Source of the DNA: Burkholderiaceae bacterium | GTDB taxonomy: Bacteria > Pseudomonadota > Gammaproteobacteria > Burkholderiales > Burkholderiaceae | DNA length: 64,000 bases | Assembly: GCA_947448695.1 (NCBI GenBank) | Contig: CANFOL010000001.1 | Span: 62,001 to 126,000 of the forward strand | Direction of reading: 5' to 3' | Shown: piece by piece, positions 35,161-43,771 of the stretch | Numbering within the stretch: the stretch's first letter is position 1 | Layout of the letters: each line of letters begins with the position of its first letter | The notes under the pieces: model-generated | Told to the model about the DNA's origin: nothing | Seen by the model: the letters and a program-made list of their open reading frames with translations, nothing else | Database searches by the model: none | Made by a program: the position numbers and the translations under genes

Positions 35161-35928
35161 ATGACAAACACTGCATATGTTCTTGAAGGTAAATTAGGTG
35201 CTCCAGTTTTATTAGTGGCAAATTCCTTAGGAGCTAATTACTCCATGTGGGATCCGCAGATTGAGGAGTGGAAAAAGAACTTTCAGGTTTTAAGATATAA
35301 CTACCGTGGTCATGGTGGAACACCCTCTGTTGGTAATTTTGCAACTTCACAAGATTTGGCAGATGATGTGAATGAGCTTTTAGAAGCCCTTAATATTAAA
35401 GAAATATATTGGGTAGGTCTTTCACTTGGAGCTATGCTTGGGCTTTATTTTGCGGCTCATTATCCGCAAAAAGTCAAAGCACTTGCGTCTGCTTGTTTTC
35501 GGCCGAATCAAACATCTGAGTCCTTTGCGATGTGGGAGGCCAGAATTAAGACAGTTGCTGAAAATGGTATTAGTGGGATTGTTGCAGGAACTGCAGACCG
35601 TTGGTTAACGGAGGGGTTTCGTCAAGTCAATCCAAATATTGATCAAGCTTTGCGAGTCATGATCGGTGCAAATGAGCCAGATGGCTATATGGCTTGTGGT
35701 CATGCAGTGAAAGATTATGACCTCAGGCCTTATATTGGTAAAGTCTGTTGTCCCGTATTGTTAATTGGTGGGCAGTTTGATGGTGGAGCACCTGCAGCTG
35801 AGATAAGTAATTTGCGCGGTGTTATTCAAAACAGTGAATATGCAGAACTTCCTGGAGCGCACATTGCCAATTTAGAGTGTGCGGTTGAGTTCACGCGTAT
35901 CGTCAATACATTTATGCTTGCGCATTAA
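35161..35928 (+). CDS. Alpha/beta hydrolase, 3-oxoadipate enol-lactonase-like
   Basis: The 255-aa hydrolase has LVANSLGANYSMWDPQ, YNYRGHGGTPS, an intact elbow VGLSLGAMLG (Ser about 91), acid in LIGGQFDGGAP and a final His in LPGAHIANLE. This is the PcaD-like subfamily, which opens enol-lactones, though many members act on other ring-cleavage products or amides. It leads an operon with the Gfo/Idh/MocA oxidoreductase, 13 bp downstream, and is preceded by operator S4. Confidence 0.85.
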   Translation: MTNTAYVLEGKLGAPVLLVANSLGANYSMWDPQIEEWKKNFQVLRYNYRGHGGTPSVGNFATSQDLADDVNELLEALNIKEIYWVGLSLGAMLGLYFAAHYPQKVKALASACFRPNQTSESFAMWEARIKTVAENGISGIVAGTADRWLTEGFRQVNPNIDQALRVMIGANEPDGYMACGHAVKDYDLRPYIGKVCCPVLLIGGQFDGGAPAAEISNLRGVIQNSEYAELPGAHIANLECAVEFTRIVNTFMLAH

Positions 35929-35941
35929 GAAGGAGACTCTG

Positions 35942-36961
35942 ATGTCAGTAAAACCTTTAAATGTTGCCGTAATCGGTTATGGTTGGTGGGGAAAAATTAT
36001 TACCGCCACCTTGGAAGCTAGTCCATTATTAAATGTTGTGTTAGTCATTGAGAGTGACCCTAAGGTAGGCGAAGTTGCCAAGGAGTTTGGCAAGACTATG
36101 AATTTTGCCGTTGGTAAAGATTTTTCGGAGGCATTGGTGCATCCTGAGGTTGAGGCAATTGTTTTATGCACTCCGCATCAATTTCATGCAGAGCAAATTC
36201 AGTTAGCGGCAAAAGCTGGGAAGCATGTCTTTTGTGAAAAACCTCTTTGTTTAACTTATGCCGATGCACAGGCTTCGATTGCAGCGTGTAATGCGGCTGG
36301 TGTGAATTTAGGTATTGGACATGAAAGGCGTTTTGAGCCAGCTATAGTGGCAATGCGTGAAGAGATTGCGAAAGGAACTCTAGGGGTTGTGTTGCAGATA
36401 GAGGCTAATTTCTCACAAGATAAATTTTTTGCTCTACCACCAGATAACTGGCGCTTGTCTAATAAATTTGCACCAGTTGGGCCATTAACAGCTACAGGAA
36501 TCCATTTAGTAGACTTAGCGATTGCAATTTTAGGGCCTGCAGAATCTGTTTGGGCTAGATTGTCGACAAGAGGAAGTCAGTTTGAGAATGGTGACACATT
36601 AGGAATCATGCTTGCATTCCCAGGCGGAGCAAATGCCTTGATTAGTGCTATTTTGGCAACGCCATTTGATGGACGTTTTTGTGTGTATGGATCAAAAGGT
36701 TGGATGGAGATTAGAGACAATACGCATCCAGAACATCCAACGGGTTGGAATGTCACGACCCAGTTACGCGGTCAGGAGAAGAAAACACACTTTATGCCTC
36801 CAGCACCTACAGTAAGGTTTAACTTAGAAGCGTTTGCAAATGGAGTAAGGGGTGTTGCGCCTTACCCTGTATCGCATCAAGAGATGTTAGCGAATGTAGG
36901 CGCCTTAGAAGCGATCATGCGATCTGCTGCATCAGAGAAAATTGAAGTAATTCAAGGGTAA
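35942..36961 (+). CDS. Gfo/Idh/MocA family NAD(P)-dependent oxidoreductase
   Basis: Start ATG 35942 is set by AAGGAG 7 bp upstream; the ORF-track start lies inside the preceding gene. The protein has NVAVIGYGWWGKIITATLEA, LCTPHQFHAEQ, the EKP motif HVFCEKPLCLTYADA and a C-terminal catalytic His in PLTATGIHLVDLA. Members oxidise or reduce sugars, inositol and dihydrodiols. In this island a dihydrodiol- or hydroxyacid-type substrate is conceivable, but sequence alone does not say. Confidence 0.88.
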   Translation: MSVKPLNVAVIGYGWWGKIITATLEASPLLNVVLVIESDPKVGEVAKEFGKTMNFAVGKDFSEALVHPEVEAIVLCTPHQFHAEQIQLAAKAGKHVFCEKPLCLTYADAQASIAACNAAGVNLGIGHERRFEPAIVAMREEIAKGTLGVVLQIEANFSQDKFFALPPDNWRLSNKFAPVGPLTATGIHLVDLAIAILGPAESVWARLSTRGSQFENGDTLGIMLAFPGGANALISAILATPFDGRFCVYGSKGWMEIRDNTHPEHPTGWNVTTQLRGQEKKTHFMPPAPTVRFNLEAFANGVRGVAPYPVSHQEMLANVGALEAIMRSAASEKIEVIQG

Positions 36962-36985
36962 CTCCCTATAAAACAAGTGTTTATA

Positions 36986-37009
36986 AATGAATACATGATC
37001 AGTTAGAAT
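36986..37009. promoter_or_regulatory. Operator S5 at the tetR promoter
   Basis: AATGAA-TACATG-ATCAGT (36986-37003) is immediately followed by TAGAAT (37004-37009), the same zero-gap arrangement as at S1. The upstream bases TTATAAATGA are identical to those at S6. The location 26 bp before the regulator start implies autoregulation. Confidence 0.6.
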
Positions 37010-37034
37010 AATGACATGGAGTTAAAAAAATAAC

Positions 37035-37715
37035 ATGTCTGCAGAAACAACTAAGTTAGAGGTATCGGCTTTAGAGGTTCAGCCGCGAAAGCGAATGAAG
37101 CGTGAGGATCGTGATCGTGAGATTGCGGCTGCGGCTGTTGCTTTTTTTGCAGAGGTGGGTTTTGATGGAGACACACGAGAGCTTGCAAGACGATTGGGTG
37201 TTACTCAATCTTTAATTTTTCGATATTTTCCCAATAAAGCAGCTTTAATTGAACGTGTTTATCAAGAAGTCTACGTAGGCCGATGGAATCCTTATTGGGA
37301 GACTATTATTGCTGATCGTAGCGTGCCGTTACAAGACCGTTTAATACGTTTATATAAAGACTACTCTAGGATTTCGTTAACCTATGACTGGGTGAGAATA
37401 TTCATGTTTTCGGGACTGAAGGGTGAGGATATTAATACCCGATATTTGAAGTTTCTGCGAAGCAGAATTTTAGAGCCCATTGCTATAGAGGTTCGAGCAG
37501 AACTAGGTTTGCCATCGCCCGATGAGTTGCCACTCAAGTTGAGTGAAGTGGAGTTAGCTTGGGGGATTAATTCTCGAATCTTTTACCTAGGGCAAAGAAA
37601 GTGGATTTTCAATATGCCTCTTGATATCGATATTGACACAATTATTGAACATACGATCATTACCTATTTATCGGGTGCTAAAACAATGGTTCCAATGCTG
37701 ATAAAAGAAGATTAA
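37035..37715 (+). CDS. TetR family transcriptional regulator, likely master of the 28-39 kb island
   Basis: The 226-aa protein has an N-terminal TetR helix-turn-helix (AAVAFFAEVGFDGDTRELARRLGVTQSLIFRYFPNKAALIERVY, about 30-75) followed by an all-helical ligand-binding domain without a recognisable family signature. A basic arm (QPRKRMKREDRDREIA) precedes the HTH. It lies between two genes carrying the palindromic operator and has one in its own promoter. The inducer is presumably a pathway substrate or intermediate. Confidence 0.9.
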   Translation: MSAETTKLEVSALEVQPRKRMKREDRDREIAAAAVAFFAEVGFDGDTRELARRLGVTQSLIFRYFPNKAALIERVYQEVYVGRWNPYWETIIADRSVPLQDRLIRLYKDYSRISLTYDWVRIFMFSGLKGEDINTRYLKFLRSRILEPIAIEVRAELGLPSPDELPLKLSEVELAWGINSRIFYLGQRKWIFNMPLDIDIDTIIEHTIITYLSGAKTMVPMLIKED

Positions 37716-37835
37716 CAGATTGTTTTATAAGATATTATTCTTTTTTCGTTAATCTTAATTCAATTTATTTATTAGCTCTTAATGTGAATAATCTAGGGTT
37801 TTTACCTATTGATGAGACATATTTTCAATCTTATA

Positions 37836-37866
37836 AATGATCAATTGATTACTTTTTGTATATAAT
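37836..37866 (+). promoter_or_regulatory. Operator S6 and promoter of the LLM monooxygenase
   Basis: AATGAT-CAATTG-ATTACT (37836-37853) is followed 7 bp later by a consensus TATAAT (37861-37866), 44 bp before the coding start. The spacer CAATTG is self-complementary. The site spans the -35 position. Confidence 0.62.
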
Positions 37867-37909
37867 TAACGAATTCCATTTTTTGACCGAAAACTACCGG
37901 GAACATGCT

Positions 37910-39022
37910 ATGAAACTAAGTACATTTATGATGCCGATTCATCCTCCAGGCAGAAATCTAACTGAAACTTTTAACGAAGACCGTGAGGCTGTTATTTTGG
38001 CGGATCATCTAGGGTTTAGTGAAGCTTACGTTGGTGAGCATGTGACTGATGCTGCGGAGACGATTACGAACTCAATGATATTTCTTGCAAGTTTGATTTA
38101 TCACACTAAACGAATTAAATTAGGCACTGGGACAATTAACCTACCGAATTCTCATCCGGCTGCGATTGCCGCTCAGGCAGCGATGATGGATCATATGTTA
38201 GAAGGTCGTTTTATTATGGGTATTAGTCCGGGTGGATTAATGTCAGATGCTGAAGTATTTGGTAATTTTAAAAGTGACCGTAATGCAATGTTTGTAGAGT
38301 CTATCAATACGATTCTAAAAATTTGGGAGGGGGAGGCACCCTACAATATTAATGGTGATTATTGGAAAATCTCCACTGAAAATACAATGATTCCTGAGAT
38401 TGGTCAAGGTTACATTATGAAGCCTTATCAACAGCCTCATCCCTTAATTGTTGGTACAGCAGTCGCGCCATTTTCTAAAGGTGTTACAGAAATGGCTAAA
38501 CGTGGTTGGCAACCTATATCTGCTAACTTCTTAATGCCAGAATGGGTAAAAACCCATTGGCCCAAATACGTTGAAGGACGTGAAGCTATAGGAGCAGTTC
38601 CTCATCCAAGTGAGTGGCGCGTTGCAAAAAGTATTTTTGTCGCTGATGATGAGGCAACTGCGCAGAGCTACGGTCGTGGTTCAGACGGCCCTTACTATGC
38701 TTATTTTAAGTCTTTGAGTCGTAAATTGGTTAATGGCGGCCGAAGTAATCTTTTCAAAGTAGATCCTAATATGCCAGACTCAGATGTAACTCCAGAGTTT
38801 GTTACGAATCGTTTAGTTCTCGCTGGAACCGTCAATTCTGTAGTTGATCAATTATTAAAATTTAGAGAAGAAGTCGGTGATTTTGGAAACTTACTTTATG
38901 CTTGTCACGATTGGAAAAATATTCCTTTAGCCAAGCGCTCCATGGAGCTGATGGCTAAAGAAGTTATGCCAAGAGTCAATGAAGCAATTGGTCAATCAGC
39001 AGATAATCCCGTTATTGCGTAA
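37910..39022 (+). CDS. LLM-class flavin-dependent monooxygenase (luciferase-like)
   Basis: The 370-aa protein from ATG 37910 (the ORF-track start is upstream of the -10 and not credible) has the luciferase-like barrel: FMMPIHPPGRNLTETFNED, EAYVGEHVTDAAETITN, KLGTGTINLPNSHPAAIAAQAAMMDHMLEGR and GISPGG. It resembles limonene 1,2-monooxygenase-type members, and these use reduced flavin from a separate reductase, present at 34.3 kb. Related LLM enzymes open N-heterocycles or hydroxylate terpenes; the substrate here is unknown. Its 3' end overlaps the amidase by 11 bp. Confidence 0.88.
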   Translation: MKLSTFMMPIHPPGRNLTETFNEDREAVILADHLGFSEAYVGEHVTDAAETITNSMIFLASLIYHTKRIKLGTGTINLPNSHPAAIAAQAAMMDHMLEGRFIMGISPGGLMSDAEVFGNFKSDRNAMFVESINTILKIWEGEAPYNINGDYWKISTENTMIPEIGQGYIMKPYQQPHPLIVGTAVAPFSKGVTEMAKRGWQPISANFLMPEWVKTHWPKYVEGREAIGAVPHPSEWRVAKSIFVADDEATAQSYGRGSDGPYYAYFKSLSRKLVNGGRSNLFKVDPNMPDSDVTPEFVTNRLVLAGTVNSVVDQLLKFREEVGDFGNLLYACHDWKNIPLAKRSMELMAKEVMPRVNEAIGQSADNPVIA

Positions 39023-40181
39023 AGAGATCTTTAGCGATTTGGAGTAACTGTAAATCGCTATTTTTAGCTCCTAATATAGAAATACCCAGAGGTGCGCCTT
39101 CGTGCGTACAAATTGGTAAACTGATTTGTGGGGTGCCTGACAGGCCGGAAATACAGAGTAACTGAAAGCATTGTTTGCGATAGATTTCTAGCTCATCATT
39201 AGGGGCGTTTAGAAGAGGTGCTATCCCCGCCACAGTTGGAAGAACAAGAACTGAGTTATTTTGTAATAAATTACTCATCTTCAATTGTATTTCAGACCAT
39301 CTTTTTTGAGCTTGAGTTTGTTGTTCAGAGCTTATATTACTGGCCATTTCAAAGCGAGCACGAATGGCTGGACTAATATCATCCCAATGCTGACTGACCC
39401 AAGCTCCAAGATTTTTCCATACTTCTGCTCCTTGCAAAATACGGAATTGATCGGCCCATTCGGCAAGAGACTCATTACCTAGAGAAACCTCAGTAAATTG
39501 GCCAAACCTTGAAAACTGTTGTCGAAGTACATCTGCAATTGCCGGGTTGATGACATCAAATGCTTCCTTGAGATAAACAAGTTTTGGACTTGAATGAGTT
39601 GCTGGTGAATCATTCGGTAATAAAAGAGTACCAAGTTGATGCAGTAAAGAAGCATTTTGAGTAAACCATCCCAAAGTATCAAAACTAGGAGCTAAACCGC
39701 AAGAGTTATCTAGAGGAATGCGCCCGTGTGTTGGCCGTATTCCAAACAAGCCACAAAAAGAAGCTGGGGCACGAATTGATCCACCTGTATCAGAGCCAAT
39801 TGAAAATTCGACAAGACCAGCACAAACAGCTGCAGCAGAGCCACTTGATGAGCCACCAGTCATCCGCAGGGGGCTTGCACGATTGATGGGAGTACCGTAA
39901 TGAAAATTATTCCCAAAGAGGTTGTAAGTCAGTTCATCACAATGGGATTTGCCATGTAGAGAAGCGCCAGCATCAAGAAGCCTTTCAACTGATGAGTTCG
40001 TATAGTTTGCTTGTGGGTGCGTATTTTTCCATGCTGGATTACCGAAGCCAGTATAAAAACCTTTAACATCAAAAATATCCTTTAACACGAAGGATTTTCC
40101 AGATAAAACACCAGAGGGAGAGCCTTCAATTACGCAAGTTGCATCAATCAAAGCGCCGACATCATCGATCATATTTTTCAT
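39012..40181 (-). CDS. Amidase (amidase signature family)
   Basis: The 389-aa protein has the amidase signature TGGSSSGSAAAVCAGLVEFSIGSDTGGSIRAPASFCGLFG, with the Ser-cisSer-Lys triad (Lys in SGKSFVLKDIF near the N-terminus). It would hydrolyse an amide to a carboxylate and ammonia. AtzE/GatA-like length is shorter than typical GatA (about 480). It converges on the LLM monooxygenase, consistent with a nitrogen-containing pathway, though it has no copy of the island's palindrome upstream. Confidence 0.88.
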   Translation of the reverse strand: MKNMIDDVGALIDATCVIEGSPSGVLSGKSFVLKDIFDVKGFYTGFGNPAWKNTHPQANYTNSSVERLLDAGASLHGKSHCDELTYNLFGNNFHYGTPINRASPLRMTGGSSSGSAAAVCAGLVEFSIGSDTGGSIRAPASFCGLFGIRPTHGRIPLDNSCGLAPSFDTLGWFTQNASLLHQLGTLLLPNDSPATHSSPKLVYLKEAFDVINPAIADVLRQQFSRFGQFTEVSLGNESLAEWADQFRILQGAEVWKNLGAWVSQHWDDISPAIRARFEMASNISSEQQTQAQKRWSEIQLKMSNLLQNNSVLVLPTVAGIAPLLNAPNDELEIYRKQCFQLLCISGLSGTPQISLPICTHEGAPLGISILGAKNSDLQLLQIAKDLFTQ

Positions 40182-40276
40182 AATTATTAGTTGAATAAAA
40201 TTTGATTATCCAACATTTGTATCAATCTCATAAAGATAAAAATGATGAAGCCTAAAGGTTTTGAGACAATACAGGG

Positions 40277-41374
40277 ATGGAATCATCTGAAAAAATACTA
40301 GCCGTGGCACCTATGATGGACTGGACTGACCGACATTGTCGCTCGTTTCATCGCCTCCTGAGTAAAAAGTCTCATCTTTATACAGAGATGATTAATACTG
40401 GTGCGATTATTTATGGAGATGTTCATCGTCATTTGGACTTTGATACTCAAGAGCACTATGTCGTCCTGCAGTTAGGTGGGAGTGATCCATCTGACTTAGC
40501 TATTGCAGCCAAAAAGGCCCAAGATTGGGGCTATGATCAGATCGATCTTAATTGTGGTTGTCCATCAGAGCGAGTCCAAAAAGGATCTTTTGGCGCCTGT
40601 TTAATGTCTGAGCCATCACTTGTTGCAGATTGTGTGAAAGCCATGAAAGATGCAGTATCAATTCCTATATCAGTCAAACATCGTTTAGGTTTAGACGATA
40701 TGGATCCTAGAGTAGATAAGGATTATCAATTTGTTTTAGATTTTATGTCTGGGGTAGCACAAGCAGGCGCTAGTCAGCTTACTATTCATGCACGAAATGC
40801 TGTACTTAAAGGATTATCACCTAAGGAAAATCGATCTATACCGCCACTTCGATATGATGTCGCAAAACGTCTTCGAAAAGATCTGCAGAAGCATTTTCCT
40901 CGAACGAAGGTATTGCTCAATGGTGGTTTAGATCAGAATCAATTACTGGCCAATCATTGGCATGATTTTGATGGTTTGATGGTCGGTCGAGCTGCTTATC
41001 ATACGCCAGCAATGATGCTTGGATGGGATAGGATGTTAGAAAGTCAAGGCACAGAGTTTGGGTATTTTTTAAATGATCAAGCGTGGTTAGAGATTCAGGA
41101 AAAGATTATTTGTTATGTACAAGCTTGGTTAACCCAATGTCAAAAAAATGGCGAATCTTTTTATATTGCTGCCATCACACGACATCTTCTTGGACTTGCC
41201 CATGGTTTGGGAGGTGCGAGAATCTGGCGTCAACAACTATCGGATCATCGAATCTTATCTACGATTAAAACGTATCAGGATATTGAGCACTTTTTTACAA
41301 AAGCAAGCCGTGAGTTACGTATTTTTTCAGATGAAAATGATGAAGATATCATGTCTGAGTTAGATCAATCATAA
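40277..41374 (+). CDS. dusA: tRNA-dihydrouridine(20/20a) synthase DusA
   Basis: This flavoenzyme reduces uridine to dihydrouridine in the tRNA D-loop. The N-terminus VAPMMDWTDRHCRSFHRLLS and the loop NCGCPSERVQKGSFGACLM, which includes the catalytic cysteine, are typical of DusA, as are VKHRLGLDD and LTIHARNAVLKGLSPKENR. The 365-aa length is close to DusA, slightly extended at the C-terminus. It is a housekeeping gene marking the right edge of the catabolic island. Confidence 0.93.
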   Translation: MESSEKILAVAPMMDWTDRHCRSFHRLLSKKSHLYTEMINTGAIIYGDVHRHLDFDTQEHYVVLQLGGSDPSDLAIAAKKAQDWGYDQIDLNCGCPSERVQKGSFGACLMSEPSLVADCVKAMKDAVSIPISVKHRLGLDDMDPRVDKDYQFVLDFMSGVAQAGASQLTIHARNAVLKGLSPKENRSIPPLRYDVAKRLRKDLQKHFPRTKVLLNGGLDQNQLLANHWHDFDGLMVGRAAYHTPAMMLGWDRMLESQGTEFGYFLNDQAWLEIQEKIICYVQAWLTQCQKNGESFYIAAITRHLLGLAHGLGGARIWRQQLSDHRILSTIKTYQDIEHFFTKASRELRIFSDENDEDIMSELDQS

Positions 41375-41436
41375 GTTGTCATTGGTATTCAATAAAATTA
41401 CCCTATTGAAAATTTAGCATAAAAAGGAAATCAAAC

Positions 41437-42414
41437 ATGATGTTTAAAGCTCTTGTACTAAATAAAGAACCTCAATTTTCTGCGCAGATTGAAGAGGTGG
41501 ATGAAGCGCGTTTACCCTTGACAGATGTTGCAGTTGAAGTGCAATATTCCACAATTAATTTTAAAGACGGTTTAGCCATTACCAATAAAGGTCCAGTTGT
41601 CAGGCAATGGCCGATGATTGCGGGTATCGATGGTTCTGGTTCCGTCAGCCATTCCAGTCATCCCGATTGGAAAGTTGGTGATTTATTTATTCACAATGGT
41701 TGGGGTGTTGGGGAAACACATTGGGGATGTTTAGCACAAAAAGCCCACTTGAAAAGCGAATGGTTAGTGAAGTTACCTTCAGCATTTACTCAAAGGCAAG
41801 CGATGGGTATTGGTACCGCCGGGTATACAGCCATGTTGTGTGTCATGGCAATTGAAAATGCTGGGGCTAAGCCTAGTCAAGGTGAAGTTGTCGTTACCGG
41901 AGCCACGGGTGGCGTTGGAAGTGTTGCTATAGCGCTCTTAAGTCGCTTAGGTTATCAGGTGGTAGCCGTGACAGGAAAATTATCAGAAGAGAATTATTTA
42001 AAAGATTTAGGGGCTTCTAGAGTCATTGATCGTCAGGAGTTTACTGCGGCAGGAAAGCCATTGCAAAAAGAGCGTTGGGCAGCTGCGATTGATACTGCCG
42101 GGTCACATACTTTAGCGAATCTTTGCGCACAAATGCAATATGGAGCGCCAGTAGCTGCATGTGGATTAGCGCAAGGTGCAGATTTGTCACTTACAGTAAT
42201 GCCTTTTATTTTACGTGGGGTTCAGCTTTTAGGCATTGATTCCGTGATGGCACCGCTAGCCAAAAGAAAGCTTGCTTGGGAACGACTTGGGCGTGATTTG
42301 GATGTAATGAAATTGGAAGCTATGATTGAAGATATTACTTTAGACCAAGTTCCAGAATACGCATCTGCGCTGATGGCGGGTCGATTTGCTGGTCGAATTG
42401 TGGTTAAAATTTAA
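41437..42414 (+). CDS. acuI: MDR-family quinone oxidoreductase / acrylyl-CoA reductase (AcuI-like)
   Basis: The 325-aa zinc-free medium-chain reductase has INFKDGLAITNKGPVVRQWPMIAGID, TGATGGVGSVAIALLSRLGY (NADPH site) and RVIDRQEF. YhdH/AcuI proteins reduce acrylyl-CoA to propionyl-CoA with NADPH. The start has two consecutive ATG codons with AAAGGAAA upstream. It stands alone between dusA and a convergent Smr gene overlapping by 4 bp. Other enoyl substrates are possible. Confidence 0.85.
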   Translation: MMFKALVLNKEPQFSAQIEEVDEARLPLTDVAVEVQYSTINFKDGLAITNKGPVVRQWPMIAGIDGSGSVSHSSHPDWKVGDLFIHNGWGVGETHWGCLAQKAHLKSEWLVKLPSAFTQRQAMGIGTAGYTAMLCVMAIENAGAKPSQGEVVVTGATGGVGSVAIALLSRLGYQVVAVTGKLSEENYLKDLGASRVIDRQEFTAAGKPLQKERWAAAIDTAGSHTLANLCAQMQYGAPVAACGLAQGADLSLTVMPFILRGVQLLGIDSVMAPLAKRKLAWERLGRDLDVMKLEAMIEDITLDQVPEYASALMAGRFAGRIVVKI

Positions 42415-42878
42415 TAGTTTTTATCGAGTATTAACAGAGTAATCCCAGGGTTACCTTGCATATCTTTGGTGATTGAGTTTTTAAGAGCTGGAAAAGTCTT
42501 GAGTAAGTCTTGATATTGGGGGAGATGAGGGGAAAGCATTTCCCCAAAGTAAACCTCAATAATTGCTTCACCCCAAAGACCATTTTCCATTGCTTGACGA
42601 AATTCGTGACGAATATTGCCCCCACGACCAGATGAGCCATGCCCATGAATTACTTTGATGGCCCGAAGCCCTTTTCCGCGTAATTTTTCTAAATGGAGAT
42701 GTAAGCGCTCAAAAGCCTCCTCGACTAAGGGCATATTTGATTCAAGATTAATTACTTGGCAACGCCATTTGGAATCAGAGTCTATGAATGACTCATTCGA
42801 GCCACAGAAAGGACAGTCAAGTGCCATGAGGTTTCTAGGGTTACCGCAGTCGGCACATACAGCAACTGGATTGGGCAT
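42411..42878 (-). CDS. Smr-domain protein with N-terminal zinc ribbon
   Basis: The 155-aa protein has an N-terminal zinc-ribbon-like CADCGNPRNLMALDCPFCG (CxxC...CxxC) and a Smr (MutS2 C-terminal-like) domain with LRAIKVIHGHGSSGRGGNIRHEF and a final ITLLILDKN. Smr domains nick DNA or RNA or act in ribosome rescue; standalone forms with a zinc ribbon are uncommon in my recollection. It is convergent with acuI and divergent from a lipoprotein gene. Confidence 0.8.
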   Translation of the reverse strand: MPNPVAVCADCGNPRNLMALDCPFCGSNESFIDSDSKWRCQVINLESNMPLVEEAFERLHLHLEKLRGKGLRAIKVIHGHGSSGRGGNIRHEFRQAMENGLWGEAIIEVYFGEMLSPHLPQYQDLLKTFPALKNSITKDMQGNPGITLLILDKNY

Positions 42879-42959
42879 TTTAAAAGATTGAGTTTTTTAA
42901 CATATATAAGATTTAATAGGTATATTAACGGGTATTATTGACTTTTAGGAGAAGCTTCG

Positions 42960-43340
42960 ATGTCTAATCAAAAAAAGTTAATAAGTTTGTTCTTACTGGC
43001 TGCGTTAGCTGGTTGCTCTAATACCGGCTCCAATTTTTCTCCCATCATAGATAAAAAGGGGATCGATGAAGCGAAGTATCAACAAGACCTGCTTGAATGT
43101 CAGAGCCTTTCAACAGAAGCCCAAGGTGCCGGAAAAGACGGTGCTAAAAAAGCAGCAGGTGGCGTTGTGATTGGAGCGTTGCTAGGCTTAGTTGGTGGTG
43201 GTAATAGTACGAATATTGCTCAAGCAGCAGGTATTGGAGGCGTTCTTGGGGGTGCCTCAGGTATGTATTCCGGCAATACTGAAAAAGAGACAATCATTAA
43301 GCGTTGTTTAGTAGGGCGTGGCTATAGAGTATTGAATTGA
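42960..43340 (+). CDS. Glycine-zipper lipoprotein
   Basis: A lipoprotein signal is clear (MSNQKKLISLFLLAALAGC, lipobox LAGC). The body contains one glycine-zipper stretch, AAGGVVIGALLGLVGGG followed by AAGIGGVLGGASGMYSG, typical of small outer-membrane-associated proteins. A paired pattern of Cys (ECQSL and KRCLVGRGY) is seen. GGAG lies upstream of the ATG. Exact function is unknown; it may be a cell-envelope structural or stress protein. Confidence 0.82.
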   Translation: MSNQKKLISLFLLAALAGCSNTGSNFSPIIDKKGIDEAKYQQDLLECQSLSTEAQGAGKDGAKKAAGGVVIGALLGLVGGGNSTNIAQAAGIGGVLGGASGMYSGNTEKETIIKRCLVGRGYRVLN

Positions 43341-43429
43341 CATATGCCCTATGCCTAAAGACAAGGGGATTTCCGCTCATCTTGGTTAAATACAGTTAAT
43401 CTTTTGGCTATTTATGGCAATATATTGCC

Positions 43430-43771
43430 ATGCGTACCTTGGTTTGCCTCTTGTTGTGTAATAGTTTAGCTGGTTGTGCTTTTGCACCGTTTGCCAGTTC
43501 AGCCTTTTCTGCTGCTACAACGTCCACTTTAATTGAAACTACTGCAATTAATGGCGCGAGTTATCTTACGACGGGTAAGGGTGTATCAGAGCATGTTATT
43601 TCAGGGATGGCGGATCAAGACTGCAAACTCTATAACATCATTGATGGCAAACGTGTTTGCCAAAATTATCAGCTAGATAAAATTCCGCAAAGAGATCTGA
43701 CGACAAGGTATACAACCGTTGTTCCTGTTACTGTGGAGGACGTGATTCAAATACATACCAATCAACGGTAA
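43430..43771 (+). CDS. Small lipoprotein of unknown function
   Basis: MRTLVCLLLCNSLAGCAFAPF has a lipobox LAGC. The remaining ~95 residues include SAATTSTLIETTAINGASYLTTGKGVSEHVISG and QDCKLYNIIDGKRVC with two Cys. Similar small lipoproteins with an 'NGAEYLTTGKGVSDHALS'-like pattern occur in betaproteobacteria, but I know of no function. It follows another lipoprotein gene by 89 bp and overlaps the convergent isomerase gene by 10 bp. Confidence 0.75.
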   Translation: MRTLVCLLLCNSLAGCAFAPFASSAFSAATTSTLIETTAINGASYLTTGKGVSEHVISGMADQDCKLYNIIDGKRVCQNYQLDKIPQRDLTTRYTTVVPVTVEDVIQIHTNQR

